DNA of 64,000 nt from Talpa occidentalis (GCF_014898055.3 NW_023604861.1:95544083-95608082), one strand, 5' to 3'. Numbered from the stretch's first letter, positions 45,591-57,289 are shown. Program-made: numbers and translations. Notes: generated from the letters alone by a model not told the origin.

Positions 45591-46301
45591 TTTTTTTTTT
45601 TTTTTTTTAAAGACTTATGTATTTATACATACAAGAACTAGGATGCAGGCCAGAGCTGTGGGGGGTGAGAAGGTTCACCAGAGACAGAGTGGGGAGTAGA
45701 ACAGGCAGATTGACTGAAATACACTGCTGAGAGAAGCAGCAGGAGAGACAGGAGAGGTCTGCAGCACCATGGGGGTAGCTCCCTGGTCCACTGGGGATCG
45801 AACTCATGCTGCAGAGGCCGTGGACAGCTTCACAGTGCTGTGCTCAACCCCTTGCGACACCAGGGAGGCTGCCAGAAAGGAACAACTTTAAAGTGGCAAC
45901 TTGATAAATGTCAGTTCTGTTTTTCCTTTAGAGAGGAGCAAGACATTTATGAAACTTCAGAAAAATGGCATGGACCGGGCTTTTTGGCAAAGGACTTCCC
46001 TGTGGCCCATTCTTTGCTGTCTCTGGTCTGGCCCTGCAGTGGGGTATACACTGTAGCATCTTGCATACCTGGGGTTAGGGAGTTATGTCAATCCAAGAAG
46101 GGGAAGCCCTCAAGAATTTTATTCCTAGACCTTTTCTCTTTTTCTTCTCATACTTGCCATACCGGAAAAACAGGAAAATGAACTCAGACATACTTCTGAA
46201 TTTCTTTAATTCCCTGGTCCTCACATCTCTAAATATATCAAACTCTCAAATATGATCATTTTAAGAGCAACCAAGTTATACATAATACATTTTATGTTCT
46301 T
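45591..46301 (-). mobile_element. Composite insertion: SINE with about 430 bp of extra 5' sequence
   Basis: A 711-bp insertion flanked by 14-bp duplications caggctgagatctt (45,579-45,592 and 46,302-46,315, overlapping the poly-T by two bases). On the minus strand it is about 430 bp of sequence found nowhere else in the window (46,301-45,873), then a complete SINE (45,872-45,610), then poly-A. The paralogue near 59,490-59,505 has the empty site. Confidence 0.85.
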
Positions 46302-46734
46302 CAGGCTGAGATCTTGTGCTTGATTCCCCTATAGGATTTGCTGTGCAAATCATTTTTCTAGAAATTCTCTTTATAGCCAGAACCAAATTACCCTTTTCCC
46401 TAACAGGTAAAGATCACCATTATTCACAAACAACCGAAATAAGCAACAATCACTGCAATGCAGACTCAGGAGGCATAGGAGAAATACCCGTCTCTGCTTT
46501 TTTGCTCTCTTTGCTCCACATGTTCAGAGGCCATAATGAAAGATCAAGGAAGATTGCTCTGGTCTCTTGGGGAGCAGCAACAATCCCCAGTTCTAATATT
46601 TGCCTCCCTGACCACACACCAACCAGTTAATTAAAAGATTCTAGTTTAAACTCTAACTCTCTGTATTAAAACAAGTCCTGACACCAAAGACCAAGAGAAA
46701 TGGTGAATGACTATCACTCAGCACACTAAAGATC

Positions 46735-47000
46735 CTTCAGGTGTCCCATCCCCCAGAGACTCTCCAATCTTGGGGGCTCCCACTAGATATTGGGACAGCC
46801 TCCCTCCTGCTGTCTCAGGATTCCAAACCTCAGCCTGAGTCTTATGTTTCTGTGGGGTTTGCTGCCCTCTAACGGCCGTTCTGTGATACAGCAGCTCCCA
46901 GTTGACTGCCCCTGTGCCTGGGCAGTTGGAGGCTCCCTCTGGGATCACTGGTGGGGGCTCTGGGGTGTGAATATGCTGGACTCTGACACACAGCCCACGG
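46735..47000. repeat. Recurring module X, copy 3 (partial)
   Basis: Runs from 'caggtgtcccatcccccag' to 'gctctggggtgtgaata'. Closely matches 59,920-60,160. No V relic is attached. Confidence 0.65.
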
Positions 47001-47116
47001 AAAGAGCTGAGTCATTCAAAAGGGAGGGAGGCTCGTTTGGAGAATGACTCCAACTGTCCCAAGAAGAAAAGTGCTGAACCAGATGGCTTCCAGGGTGAAT
47101 TCTGTCCATCCGTTAA

Positions 47117-47640
47117 AAAAACACTTTTTCCTGGTCCCTTATTTAGGTTTTCTAAATTCCTGTTATGAGTGAGACCATCCAGTATTTTTTTTTCTTTCTG
47201 ACTTATTTCTCTGAGCATGATCCCTTCCAGCTTCATCCATGTTGCTGCAAACTGCATGTGTTTATCTTTTTTGATTGCTCAGTAATATTCCATGGTGTAT
47301 ATGTACCACATCTTCTTGATCCAGTCATCTATTTTTGGGCATTTGGATTGTTTCCATGGCTTAGCTATTGTAAATAGTGCTGCTATAAACATAGGGTGCA
47401 AGTGCCCTTTGGATTTAATACAAAATCAAAATCAACAAGCAACTATAAACCAGAGACACACTTGGGGGAGGGGCGGGGAGAGGAAGGATTAGGGTCAAAA
47501 TAAGGGGGGGTGCAATTGTATGGGGAATATAACCAAAATGAAAATGCATACATTGTGCAAAAGTGAAAAATGATGTAAGAATTATATAAAATAAAATATT
47601 AAAAAATAAATTAAAACTAAAAATTCAAAAAAACCCCCAA
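47117..47640. mobile_element. 5'-inverted LINE-1 insertion
   Basis: 47,117-47,405 is L1 3' sequence in antisense ('cagtaatattccatggtgta', 'gctattgtaaatagtgctgc'). 47,415-47,640 is the L1 3' end in sense, ending in an A-rich tail. The switch lies near 47,410. This is the structure made by twin priming. The V14-side paralogue lacks it at about 60,305. Confidence 0.82.
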
Positions 47641-47719
47641 TACAATGGAAAAATATATACAGATGCCAATCTTTGAAAAACCCTTAAAAAATATTGAGAT
47701 GGGCAATTTGTTAATCACT

Positions 47720-48656
47720 CTATGAGGTCAGCATCTTCCTTACCCCAAGTTTGACCAAAATTCCAAAGGAAAGGCAACTACACACCTGTGTCCTTCAGGA
47801 TACAGAGGCACCACCCTCAGCCAACACCAGGGCTGGGACACACAGCACAGGAAAGGATTAGAGCGGGATGGAGTCCCTGAATGCACGTGGGTGACAACAT
47901 ACATGCATACTTGTTTATTTTAAGCCCATACACTCCGTGTTCTCACAGGGCTACCTGGGCCAATTTCCATGTTTTATGTCTTCACCTTGGCCTTCTTATT
48001 TTTGAAACCCAGCTCTCCAATTTCAAAGTTTTACACTTTCTTCAGAAAGAGGTCAAGATGTTGAATCAAAGACTTTTTGCATGATAACACTGGCACTTCA
48101 ATTTGTTCTGAATTTATGGAAGGTTAAGTACAGATGCAAATATAAACATTTTTACTAATTTGTTTTCAGTCATAATACCCTGAGAATATTTGTTTGTAAT
48201 GATATCACAAGACATGTTTGAATGGGAAGATATTATAAGTGGAGTAGTAATCTGAGAAATATGGAAAATACTGATTTCTCAATATAATCAAATATTATCC
48301 TAAGAATGCATCAAAATATGAAAATTTTCAAGATGCATTGTTACATTGATGGGACCCGCCCCTTCCTGTGCTGATGTGACCACACTGCACACACACATGG
48401 ATCATGTGGGTGCCCTACTCATCCCCCCTTTGTCGTGACTGAGGCTCAGAGCTCCTTGCATTTCCCTGCTGCTGTGCAAGTCCAGGCTGTGCTGACAGGG
48501 CCAGGAAAGGGGCTCCTGTGAGGTAGCCTTGGTGCAGAACCCTGAGCCTCACTCATTCCGCTGAGTCCCCAACATCTGCCTCTCCACACACAGAGCTTCT
48601 GAGCCTGCTCCCTTGAGAAGCAGCACATGTGGGCAGCTGGGGCTGCTGAACAGGGA
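47720..48656. repeat. IGKV2 3'-flank block (V11 copy)
   Basis: Matches 60,376-61,311 downstream of V14 nearly base for base, and more loosely the V7 and V12 copies. No gene is seen in it. Confidence 0.8.
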
Positions 48657-48684
48657 GGTTTTTGTTTGGGGTTCAACCACTGTG
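48657..48684 (-). promoter_or_regulatory. V11 recombination signal, 12-RSS
   Basis: The heptamer CACAGTG (48,684-48,678), a 12-bp spacer and the nonamer ACAAAAACC (48,665-48,657) are consensus. Confidence 0.9.
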
Positions 48685-49441
48685 GAGGAGCATGTGTACC
48701 CTGAAAGCAGTAATAGACTGCAACATCCTCAGCCTCCACCCTGCTGATTTTCAGGGTGAAATCTGTGCCTGCCCCGCTGCCACTGAACGTGTCTGGGATC
48801 CCAGGGGGCCTGCGGGAAACCGAATGCAACAGGAGCTTTGGAGACTGGCCTGGCTTCTGCTGGAACCACTCCAATAGGTGTTTCCATCACTACTTTGGAG
48901 GCTCTGACTGGCCCTGCAGGAGATGGAGACCTGCTCCCCAAGGACAACGGCCTGGGTTCGGGGGCTCTGGGTCAGCATAACCTCCCCACTGGATCCTGAA
49001 AAATGAGAGAGAAATGCAAGGTTATGAATGAAATCATTAGCCACTTCATGATTTAATTTTCTGATATAAGTAAAATACTATTTCATTTCACTGTTATAAT
49101 TGTGTGACTCAGAATCACACTCCCAAATTATGCAACCACATAAAGAACCATGAACCAGGAGGTGTGAAGGTGCCTTTAGGAGTCCCAGACATCATTGTCT
49201 ACTTCCCGTCACAACCATGATGACAGTCCATGCTCCTTCTGGACTATTCCTCACTCTTACAGATGTAAGCATCACACACTCATTCTGGATGAGAACTTTA
49301 TCTCATATCACCCAGACAGAGAAGACACAGAACACTTGGCTCCCCCAGAGCCCCTCCTACTCCATGTCCTTTTTCATCCCCTCAGCCCTTACCTGGAGTC
49401 CAGAGCATCAGCAGTGCCAGGAGCTGAGTTCAGACTCTCAT
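48685..49441 (-). pseudogene. IGKV: V11: IGKV2-like kappa V pseudogene
   Basis: The leader (49,393-49,441) starts ATG AGA GTC TGA, a stop at codon 4. The 397-bp intron has canonical ends. The V exon 48,685-48,995 begins [18 protein letters not shown] and keeps ISCRASQSL, then loses one T in the codons after GNTY (near 48,874), shifting the frame. FR2-CDR3 ([38 protein letters not shown]) are in another frame. FR3 has TFSGSGAG instead of [11 protein letters not shown] and octamer are intact. Its flanks are nearly identical to those of functional V14. Confidence 0.92.
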
Positions 49442-49536
49442 TTTGAGAGTTTGAGCTAGAGTCCTGAGCAGGCAAGGCCAGACTACAGCTGACCTTTTAT
49501 CTCAGCCCTGCCAGGGCAAACCCCCTGGGGACCCAC

Positions 49537-49544
49537 ATGCAAAT
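49537..49544 (-). promoter_or_regulatory. V11 promoter octamer
   Basis: Perfect ATTTGCAT, 96 bp upstream of the leader ATG, with a TATA-like 'gagataaaagg' in between. Confidence 0.75.
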
Positions 49545-49949
49545 CCCCTGGTGGGGCAGCAGGGTGGAGAGAGAAGTCCCCTGTGAGCAGAGACACAGAC
49601 ACGTGGCGCTGTGGGAGGGAAAGTTGCAAAGAGAACACGTTGGCCCCCAGGATGAGGAATGTCATGGCAGATAGGCTGCAGGGTCTGGTGACTGGACTCT
49701 TCCTCAGGCTTGGAGGTGTCTGACACTGAGCAGCAGCAGATCCATCCACTGTGACCCTAAAAATGACCCAGAGTTAAACTGCTTGAAGAAATGGGGTCTC
49801 AACGAATGAGGGTGACATCTGGGAGATGTCATCAGTGTGTGATGCAGGTCATGGAGCTTGATTATCCTGGGCTGATAAATATAATCAGTAGATGATGCAA
49901 AATTCCTGTTAAAGAAATATTTTGATGACTATGAATCAAACTTTGGAGG

Positions 49950-50260
49950 AACTGAAGTGATGGACAATAGAAGGAATCACAACAGGTGTTAGTGCCTAAA
50001 TAAAATTTATTGGTTGATTTTGCCCATGTCACACAATACAGTAATAAGAAAAAAAAAATGTTTGAAAAACAAATATGTAACAGAAACATTCTTCAGAGGA
50101 TGTGGAGGGAAGGATGAAAACGGGGTGAAAGAGCACAAGGGACTGGGGTGATGGTGCCCGGATGAATTGGTGGTAGGAATTTCACCGGGACTACACTTGA
50201 GAGGAAAAGCATGCATTGTACAAAAGTGAAGAATGAAGTCAAAGGTATATAAAATAAAAA
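49950..50260 (+). mobile_element. LINE-1 3' end remnant (V11 copy)
   Basis: Ends 'gtcaaaggtatataaaataa' plus an A-rich tail and resembles the tail at 47,540-47,640. Shared with 62,640-62,945, so older than the V11/V14 duplication. Confidence 0.6.
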
Positions 50261-50469
50261 AATTAAAACAGTTTAGTAAAAGAGTTTAAGGCAACAGGAA
50301 AAGAAGAGTCATTTTTCTGAGATTTTAAACCAAATTTCTGAACATATTCATAGTTTTATTTTATCAAAAATAGTTTTTATCTTTTTGTTGACCAAGTGAC
50401 TTCTTGTCACATGTCAGCCCATCAGGGGAATCTGAGTGAATAGTCCTGCGTTTATCAAAGTAACTTTTT

Positions 50470-50729
50470 TTTAAAGATTTATTTATTTATTTATACATGC
50501 ACTGGGTACAGTCAGAAGCACGGGAGAGTGAGAGAATCCACCAGAGCCAGAGCGGGGAGCAGAGCAGGCAGAAGGACCGAAGTACACTGCTGAGGGGAGC
50601 AGCGGGCGGCAGGAGAGGTCTGCGCGCCATGTGTGATGCTCAGCAGTGGCCGGGGATTGAACCAGCCCTGCAGAGGCTGTGGGCAACTTCGTAGCACAGA
50701 GCTCAACTGCTGCGCCACCATGGAGGCCC
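50470..50729 (-). mobile_element. tRNA-derived SINE, reverse orientation
   Basis: Perfect 17-bp target duplication tatcaaagtaacttttt at 50,453-50,469 and 50,730-50,746. Confidence 0.93.
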
Positions 50730-51349
50730 TATCAAAGTAACTTTTTCTAATGGCTGTAGAGTATCACAGATGGAATAGACACAATTTCAAAGAAACTCAT
50801 CATAGTGAAGGACATTTACTCTGTTGAAATCATTCCGCACCACACACAGTGTAGCAGTGTTCATTTTATTTTCATAGGCTGAATTCCCAGATGTGGAATT
50901 ATCTGTCCCCAAACATCAACAGTAGGCGAACCCCAAAAAATCCTTTCACAGAAAATAATTTTGGTTTTCCACTTCCTAGTTAGGGGTGTCTTGAGGGAAG
51001 GGGGATTGTGAGTAACTAGACCTGAATGAATGTTGAAACACTGAGTGTAACTCTCTGATGGTGATCAGGCCTCGTGTGTCTCACTGTGCAGACCCAGAGC
51101 TTCTCGTCTGTCTCGCCGTGTGCTTCTCCCATGCTGGAGAGCACAGCCATGAGGGACAAGACTCTTAGGCTGAAAAGGTCTCTATATTGATGAGCTCTCA
51201 GACCTTGACCCAAGGTGTCTAGGATAACCTGGACTAATTGCTATGGAAAACTGACTTTCTGAAGATCAGGATAACTTAGAAAGTTTGCTTTAGAGCCTTC
51301 TCCTATTTAATTAAATTACCAGGCCTCCCTCTGTTTTCAAGTAGGAAGC

Positions 51350-52000
51350 AGCTCAGGAGTGAGGGTTTACAGAACATGCTGATACACTGCCGAGTCTCCT
51401 CCCCTTGTAGTGGGGTGGTGGGCGACTCCCTCTGAGGGGCACAAGGTGATGATGTGGAATGTGGCTCTGCTGGACTCTGCTCACACAACCCAGAGAAAGA
51501 GCAGAGTCATTCAGGAGGGATGAGGCTAGTTTGGAGCATGAATCCAACACATTCCAACAAGAAAAGTCCTGAACCAGGTGGCTTCAAGGGTCAATTATTT
51601 TTACAAGTATACTAATACTGATCTTTCTGCAATAAAACTCCTCAAAATGCATAAGGAGGGGACTCTTTGTGACTCACTCTATGAGGTCAGCATCCAAGAT
51701 GCTAAAAAAGAGCTATACACCTGTGTCCCTCATGACCCGAACACACCATCCTCAGCCAACACCAGGGCCCTAGGGTCAGGCAAAGGAAAGGACTAGAGTC
51801 AGGACCAAGCAGACTGATTCCCTGAATGTGCTGTGCTTCAACATGTTTTCTATTTTTTAAATCTCATACCATGTGTGTTCTTTCAATGCTATTGGTACAA
51901 GATGCATGCTCTACACCTTCCCATATGTCCTTCTCATTTTTGAAATTCAACTTTTGGCATTTCAAGGACTTTTACACTCTTTTAGAAAGAGGTCATTGTG
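51350..52000. repeat. IGKV2 flank module Y and 3'-flank block (V12 copy)
   Basis: 'ggtttacagaacatgctga' and the following 'caaggtgatgatgtggaat' stretch match module Y. From about 51,687 the IGKV2 3'-flank block begins, and it continues after a SINE to 52,902. No gene is seen. Confidence 0.65.
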
Positions 52001-52290
52001 GGGCCTCCCTGGTGCCACAGGTGTTAAAGACAGCTCTGTCAAGCATTTGGCAGCCACCACAGCACGAGTTCAATCCCTAGAGAGAGACTGATCTCCTGCT
52101 GGCCAGAGAGCAGCAAACATGGCACAGCAGACTCTCCTGTCTCACCTGCTGCTCCCTTCAGCAGTGTATTTCAGTAGATCCTCCTGTTGACTCCCCATTC
52201 TCTCTGGTGAATCCTCTTACCCCCCACACCTCTGGCCTCTACCCAGTTCTTGTCTGCGTAAATAAAATAAATATTTTTTTTAAAAAAGAA
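52001..52290 (+). mobile_element. tRNA-derived SINE
   Basis: Perfect 17-bp target duplication agaaagaggtcattgtg at 51,984-52,000 and 52,291-52,307. The V11 and V14 blocks are uninterrupted at this point ('cagaaagaggtcaagatg'). Confidence 0.93.
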
Positions 52291-52902
52291 AGAAAGAGGT
52301 CATTGTGATGATTCAAAAACTTTTTATACAATAGCACAGGGACCTTGAACAACTAAGAATTTATAACAGTTTACATGTAAACTCAAATACTGATTTTTAG
52401 AAATACTCTCGCTGAGGATATATTATGTGCAATATTATCACTAAACAGTTTTCTTGATGGGGAGATAAAGTATAAAATTGAGCAGGAATTCTAGAAATGG
52501 GGAAATACTAATTCCTGAATATAATCAAATATTATCCAAAGTATATGACAAAAAATGCAGAATCTCAACATGCTTCAATTGGATTGTTCCTGCCCCTCCC
52601 CCTGTGTGCTCCAGGCTGATGTGACCACACTGCACACAGACAGGGAGGATGAGGGTGATGCCTCATCTCCCCTTCTTCATGACTGGGGCTCTGACTCCTT
52701 GCATCTCCCTGCTGCTGTGCAGGCCCAGGCTGTGTGCTGACTGGGCTAGAAAAGTGGGTGCCTGCAGTTGGCCTTGGCACAGAGCCATGAGCCTCATTCA
52801 GTCTCCTGAGTCCCCATCAGCTTCCTCTCCTCACACACAGAGCTTCTGACCTGGTCCCCAGAGTAGGAGCATGTGTGGACATCTGGGGCTGCTGAACAGG
52901 GA

Positions 52903-52930
52903 GGTTTTTGTTCAAGGCTGAACCACTGTG
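52903..52930 (-). promoter_or_regulatory. V12 recombination signal, 12-RSS
   Basis: The heptamer CACAGTG (52,930-52,924), a 12-bp spacer and the nonamer ACAAAAACC (52,911-52,903) are all consensus. Confidence 0.93.
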
Positions 52931-53666
52931 GGAGGAAATTTGGTACCCTGAACGCAGTAATAGATTCCAACATCCTCAGCCTCCACCCTGCTGATCTTCA
53001 GGGTGAAATCTGTGCCTGACCCGCTGCCCCTGAACCTGTCTGGGACACCAGAATACCTGTTGGAAACCTTATAGATCAGGCCCCTTGGAGACTGGCCTGG
53101 CTTCTGCTGCAACCAGCTCAAATAGGTGTTTCCATCACTGTGTAGGAGGCTCTGACTGGCCCTGCAGGAGATGGAGACCTGCTCCCCAGGGACGACGGGC
53201 AGGGAGAGGGGGGTCTGAGTCAGCACAACCTCCCCACTGGATCCTGAAATAAAAGAGAGTAATAGAAGGTTACAGACAATTGTCATGATCCTTTTTCTTG
53301 GAATTTTTAGTATTATTTCTTACTACATAGTCTTCTGGGATATATCATTGACACTTATCCACTAGAAAATAGATTCGTATGCACACAAGTGTCTCTAGAA
53401 TTTTCCTACATCCTCCTCTTCTTTCCGTGTTACAGAGCTCCCTGAAGCACAGGCCCTTGATAGAAAACTCTTCTAATTCTCACAGCTTTAAACATTCCCT
53501 GCTGATTCCCAGAGAGTAAGGCGTAGGAATATAGCAGTGCACAGATACACAGGGACTGATATCCCCTGGGCTCAGTCTCCCCACCCCATGTCCTCTCCCC
53601 CCTCCCCTCTGCCTTACCTGGGGTCCAGAGCAGCAGCAGCCCCAGCAGCTCAGCAGGGAACCTCAT
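52931..53666 (-). CDS. IGKV: V12: IGKV2-like kappa variable gene, apparently functional
   Basis: The leader exon 53,618-53,666 encodes [18 protein letters not shown] 374-bp GT-AG intron follows, then the V exon 52,931-53,243. The mature domain is [18 protein letters not shown] with [28 protein letters not shown] and YYC intact. CDR1 is the long IGKV2 form [14 protein letters not shown]2 is KVS and CDR3 is [10 protein letters not shown]3 has FRGSGSG where the others have FSGSGSG, a tolerable change. No lesion is seen, and octamer and RSS are perfect. This is the best all-round IGKV2 gene in the window. Confidence 0.94.
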
Positions 53667-53718
53667 TTTGAGAAGCTGAACTGAGGAGCCCCCTGAATCA
53701 AGGCAAGATCAGAGCTGG

Positions 53719-53728
53719 CCTTTTAGCT
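53719..53728 (-). promoter_or_regulatory. V12 TATA-like element
   Basis: 'AGCTAAAAGG' on the minus strand, about 55 bp upstream of the ATG and about 36 bp downstream of the octamer. Conserved in V7, V9 and V13. Confidence 0.5.
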
Positions 53729-53764
53729 CAGACTTGCCAGGGCAGCTCCTCCCTGGGGGCCCTC

Positions 53765-53772
53765 ATGCAAAT
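53765..53772 (-). promoter_or_regulatory. V12 promoter octamer
   Basis: Perfect ATTTGCAT, 99 bp upstream of the start codon. Confidence 0.8.
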
Positions 53773-53984
53773 GCCCTGGGGGTGTGCACCTGGGTGGAGG
53801 GAGTCCAAAGGAAGCTCTTGTGAGGAGAGAGAACACAGTATTCTTTCTGTGTGGAGGAAATGTATGTGGTGGAGTCGGTGCTCCTGCAGTGGTACCTGGA
53901 GGATCTGGCTGTGAGAGGCTGGCCAAGGGGCAGGGACAGGCCTGGAGAGAACAGCCCCACCAGCCCTGAGCATCGTTTATGGTA

Positions 53985-55080
53985 TTTATCAGAAAAACAG
54001 ACACTTAAACCAGTGGAACTGCATCAAAGGCCCAGAAATAAACATCCACATATACATTTAATTAGCTTTTTTTGCAAGGGAGCAAGAGCACTCAATGGGG
54101 AAGGAGAGTCGCCACAACAGATATATTGGAAACTCGGATGACCACGTGCTGAAAATAAAATTGATCCCTCTCTCATACCACTCACAGAATTAAGTTAAAT
54201 GAATTAAATAACTAATGCAAAACTGACTTGCATAAGAGAGTGGAACTCCTAAAAGGAAATGAAGCAGAGAAACTGCTTGACATTGGTCTAAGTGATGATT
54301 TTTTTTTTTTTTTTTTTTGGATAAGACACCAAAGTGTGAGCAACAAAAGCAAAAATCATTAAGTGGGACCACATCAATCTAAGAAACATCACAGAAAAGA
54401 AGTTGGCCACTGATTCAAAAAGTAACCAAGGACTAGGGTGAAATATTTCCAAGCTACATAGTGGATAAGAGGTAAATACAAAATACATTAAGAATCCATA
54501 CAACTCAGTACCAAGACAAAACACAATCTGATTAAAAAATTGGGCAGTGGAACTGAATAGAAGTTTGTTCAAGGCTCAACCCTACTTACATGATAACAGG
54601 AGCGACATCACTAGTCACCAGGAGATGTAAATCAAAACCCCAGTGAGATATCACCACACCCCTCTTATGGGTGGTCATCAAGAAAACTTTACACATTGTT
54701 AGTGGAAATGTAAGTTGGTGAACCGCTCTGAAAAAGTGTATGGAGTTACTCAGAAAGAATTGCAACTAGAATTACCATATGATTCAGTAATTACAATTAT
54801 GAGTATATCTGGGAAGAAACTAGAATAGGTTGGTTATCAGATATAGCAGCACTCCCCTGGTTATTATTCACAGTAGCCAACATATGGAAACAACCTATCA
54901 ACAGAGTGGAAACAATTGGGGGCTAATTTATATAATATAGAGAACATGAATGAGCCTTGATATCATTATGCTAAGTGAGATAAGTCAGAAAAGTAAAGAT
55001 AATAATTATATGACATCTCTTTTTTCTGAAGTCTAAAGAATTGAACCCATAAAAAGAGTAGTATGTGTTTACCAGGGCCT
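53985..55080 (+). mobile_element. LINE-1 ORF2 3' portion, decayed
   Basis: Paralogous to 24,785-25,640 and 63,150-64,000, with the same ORF2 landmarks ('tggatgaccac/gatgaccacgtgctg', 'aaatcaaaaccccagtgag', 'atgaatgagccttgatatca'). An internal poly-T run at 54,299-54,318 replaces coding sequence. Non-coding. Confidence 0.8.
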
Positions 55081-55097
55081 GGGGCTGGTAATGTTTT

Positions 55098-55390
55098 CAT
55101 TGTTTAAGGACAGGTGATTTATTTTTAAAGATTGTGTTTATGTATGCACGCAAGAGCTGGGTTGCAGGCAAGAGATACGGGGCAGTGGTGAGAGGATTCA
55201 CCAGAGACAGAGTGGGGGGCAGAACAGGCAGATCGACTGAAATACACTGCTGAGGAGAGGAGAAGACGAAACAGGAGAGGTCTGCTGTGCCCTGTGGGTC
55301 AGCTCCCTGTCCTGGATCGAAATCATGCTGCAGAGGCTGCAGACAGCTTCATAGTGCTGAGACTTAAGCACTTGGGCCCCCAGGGAAGCC
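55098..55390 (-). mobile_element. tRNA-derived SINE, reverse orientation
   Basis: Antisense body and head, with candidate target duplications ctggtaatgtttt (55,085-55,097) and ctgataatgtttt (55,391-55,403). Confidence 0.82.
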
Positions 55391-55504
55391 CTGATAATGT
55401 TTTAAGATGTAGTAAAACAAAACAAAACAAAGCAATTTCTCCAAAGTTCATTGAACAAAATGAAAAATGAACACAGGAAAAGGTTAACAAATGTGTTCCA
55501 GGTA

Positions 55505-55762
55505 AAATATGGTTGTGGGGACACAGGCCGCAGTGGGGAGGGCAAAGCTGATTCCAGACACTGAGCTCAGGTGCTGGCAGGTTTGCTCCCACTCAGCACT
55601 GGAGTCCCCCAGGCTCCCCATCCAGCCAGAGACCATCTTGCCTTAGGGGCTCCCTCTTACTAAGTATTTCTTTTAGCAGATCTAGTCTGCTGTTTACTTG
55701 GGGTTTGGTGACCTCTAATGGCTGATGTGTGATGCAGCAACTTATAGGATTTTCCATTAGGC
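55505..55762. repeat. Recurring module X, copy 4, fused to V13
   Basis: Runs from 'ggttgtggggacacaggc' to 'gatgcagcaacttataggat' and directly replaces the missing 3' half of V13. Confidence 0.65.
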
Positions 55763-56315
55763 CCTGTTGGACACTTTATAGATCAGTTCCCTTGGATACT
55801 GGCCAGGCTTCTGCTGGTACCAATGCAAATAGGTGTTTCCATCACTATGTCAGAGGCTCTACTTGCCCTGCAGGAGAGGGAGACCTGCTCCCCAGGGACA
55901 ATGGGCAGGGAGAGAGGGGTCTGGGTCAGCACAACCTCCCCACTGGATCCTGAAGAAATGAGGAAGAAATACAAAGTTATGAACAAATTTAATGAACCTT
56001 TTCGTACATTTCCTTTGGTAATTATTTCCTGCTACATCACTGTGGTTTTGACTTGCACGAATCTCTAGAATCCTTCTACACCCTCCTTCTCTTTCTGTGT
56101 CACAGTTCACTAGAGCACAAGTCCTTGACACTGAGTCCTAATCCTCTCCTGCTGCTCCCCAGACACTGAGAGGTATGTGTCTAAAGCGTGTACAGAATAC
56201 ACAGGAGTGGTCACCCTGATTCAACCTCCCCACCCCTGCTCTTTTCTCCCCTCCCCTCTGCCTTACCTGGGGTCCAGAGCATCAGTTGCCCCAACAGCTC
56301 AGCTGGGAACCTCAT
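55763..56315 (-). pseudogene. IGKV: V13: 3'-truncated IGKV2-like V pseudogene
   Basis: The leader exon 56,267-56,315 ([17 protein letters not shown]) and 317-bp intron are intact. The V exon starts at 55,949 with [18 protein letters not shown] and SLSCRAS, then has a 1-nt deletion in CDR1 (near 55,860) that shifts the frame. FR2 and the start of CDR2 (to the codons for about KVSNR) are readable, and there the V sequence ends at about 55,763. FR3, CDR3 and RSS are absent, replaced by module X. It cannot rearrange. A 5' promoter with perfect octamer remains, so sterile transcription into module X is conceivable (inference). Confidence 0.92.
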
Positions 56316-56413
56316 TTTCAGAAGCTGAACTGAGGAGCCCCCTGAGTCAAGGCAAGATCAGAGCTGACCTTTTAGCTCAGACTTGCAAGGGCAGCTCCTC
56401 CCTGAGGACCCTC

Positions 56414-56421
56414 ATGCAAAT
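56414..56421 (-). promoter_or_regulatory. V13 promoter octamer
   Basis: Perfect ATTTGCAT, 99 bp upstream of the V13 ATG, although the gene is truncated. Confidence 0.75.
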
Positions 56422-57289
56422 GCTCTGGGTTGGGGGCAGCTGGGTGGGGAGAGCCAAAAAGGGGACGCAGGAAGCTCTTGTGAGGAGAGAGAACACAGTA
56501 TCATCTCTGTTTGGAGGAAATGCATGTGGTGGAGTCCGTGCTCCTGCAGTGGTGCTGGGAGGATCAGGCTGTGAGAGGCTGGCCCAGGGCCAGGGACTGG
56601 ACCTGACAGAGAGCAGCCCTGCCATCCCTCAGTGTCCATGATTTTAGAATCTTCTGTTGACATCCTTAACTCATGCTGAACCACTTAACTCAACTTTTAC
56701 CTCTTGCTTTTTCTTCCAGCACTTTCATTGCTTCAAGTCTCAAATTTATAATAAATATCAAAACACTAGAAAATTTTGTCTCCTGAATCCCATCCTCCCT
56801 CACTTTCCCTTCCTCCCCAGCCACTCAAGTTGTCCATCATCACAGTTTCCTTCCAATATCATCACAGACTGGATCTTATCCAAGAATTCCCTGTTATGTA
56901 TCTGTTAAAAAGCAAACTTTCAACCTTGCTAAATTTATAGCTCTAATTGTTTTTATTAAATGACTAACAAACAGTCCGCATCCCTTCTAGAAAGTGCACA
57001 TGTTGTTCAAAAAGTTACTCAAAATGGATGGTATTACAGTTGGAAAGATGGTGGGAGAAGTAAAAAAAATAAATTAGGAAAAGCCACGTCCATTTGGGGA
57101 TGTTGTCTTGAGGGTGAGCCCCAAGGGCTGACCAGGAAGCTCCTGATTGGCAGCTAAATTGACACTTTGGGGAGAGACTGTAACTCTTTGTGAGGCCAGA
57201 AATGAAGGACACCATTGGAAGGGTTTCTCTTTTGTTGTTATTCCAATTATTATTATCATTATTTTGATCTAACATTGTGTTATAACATC

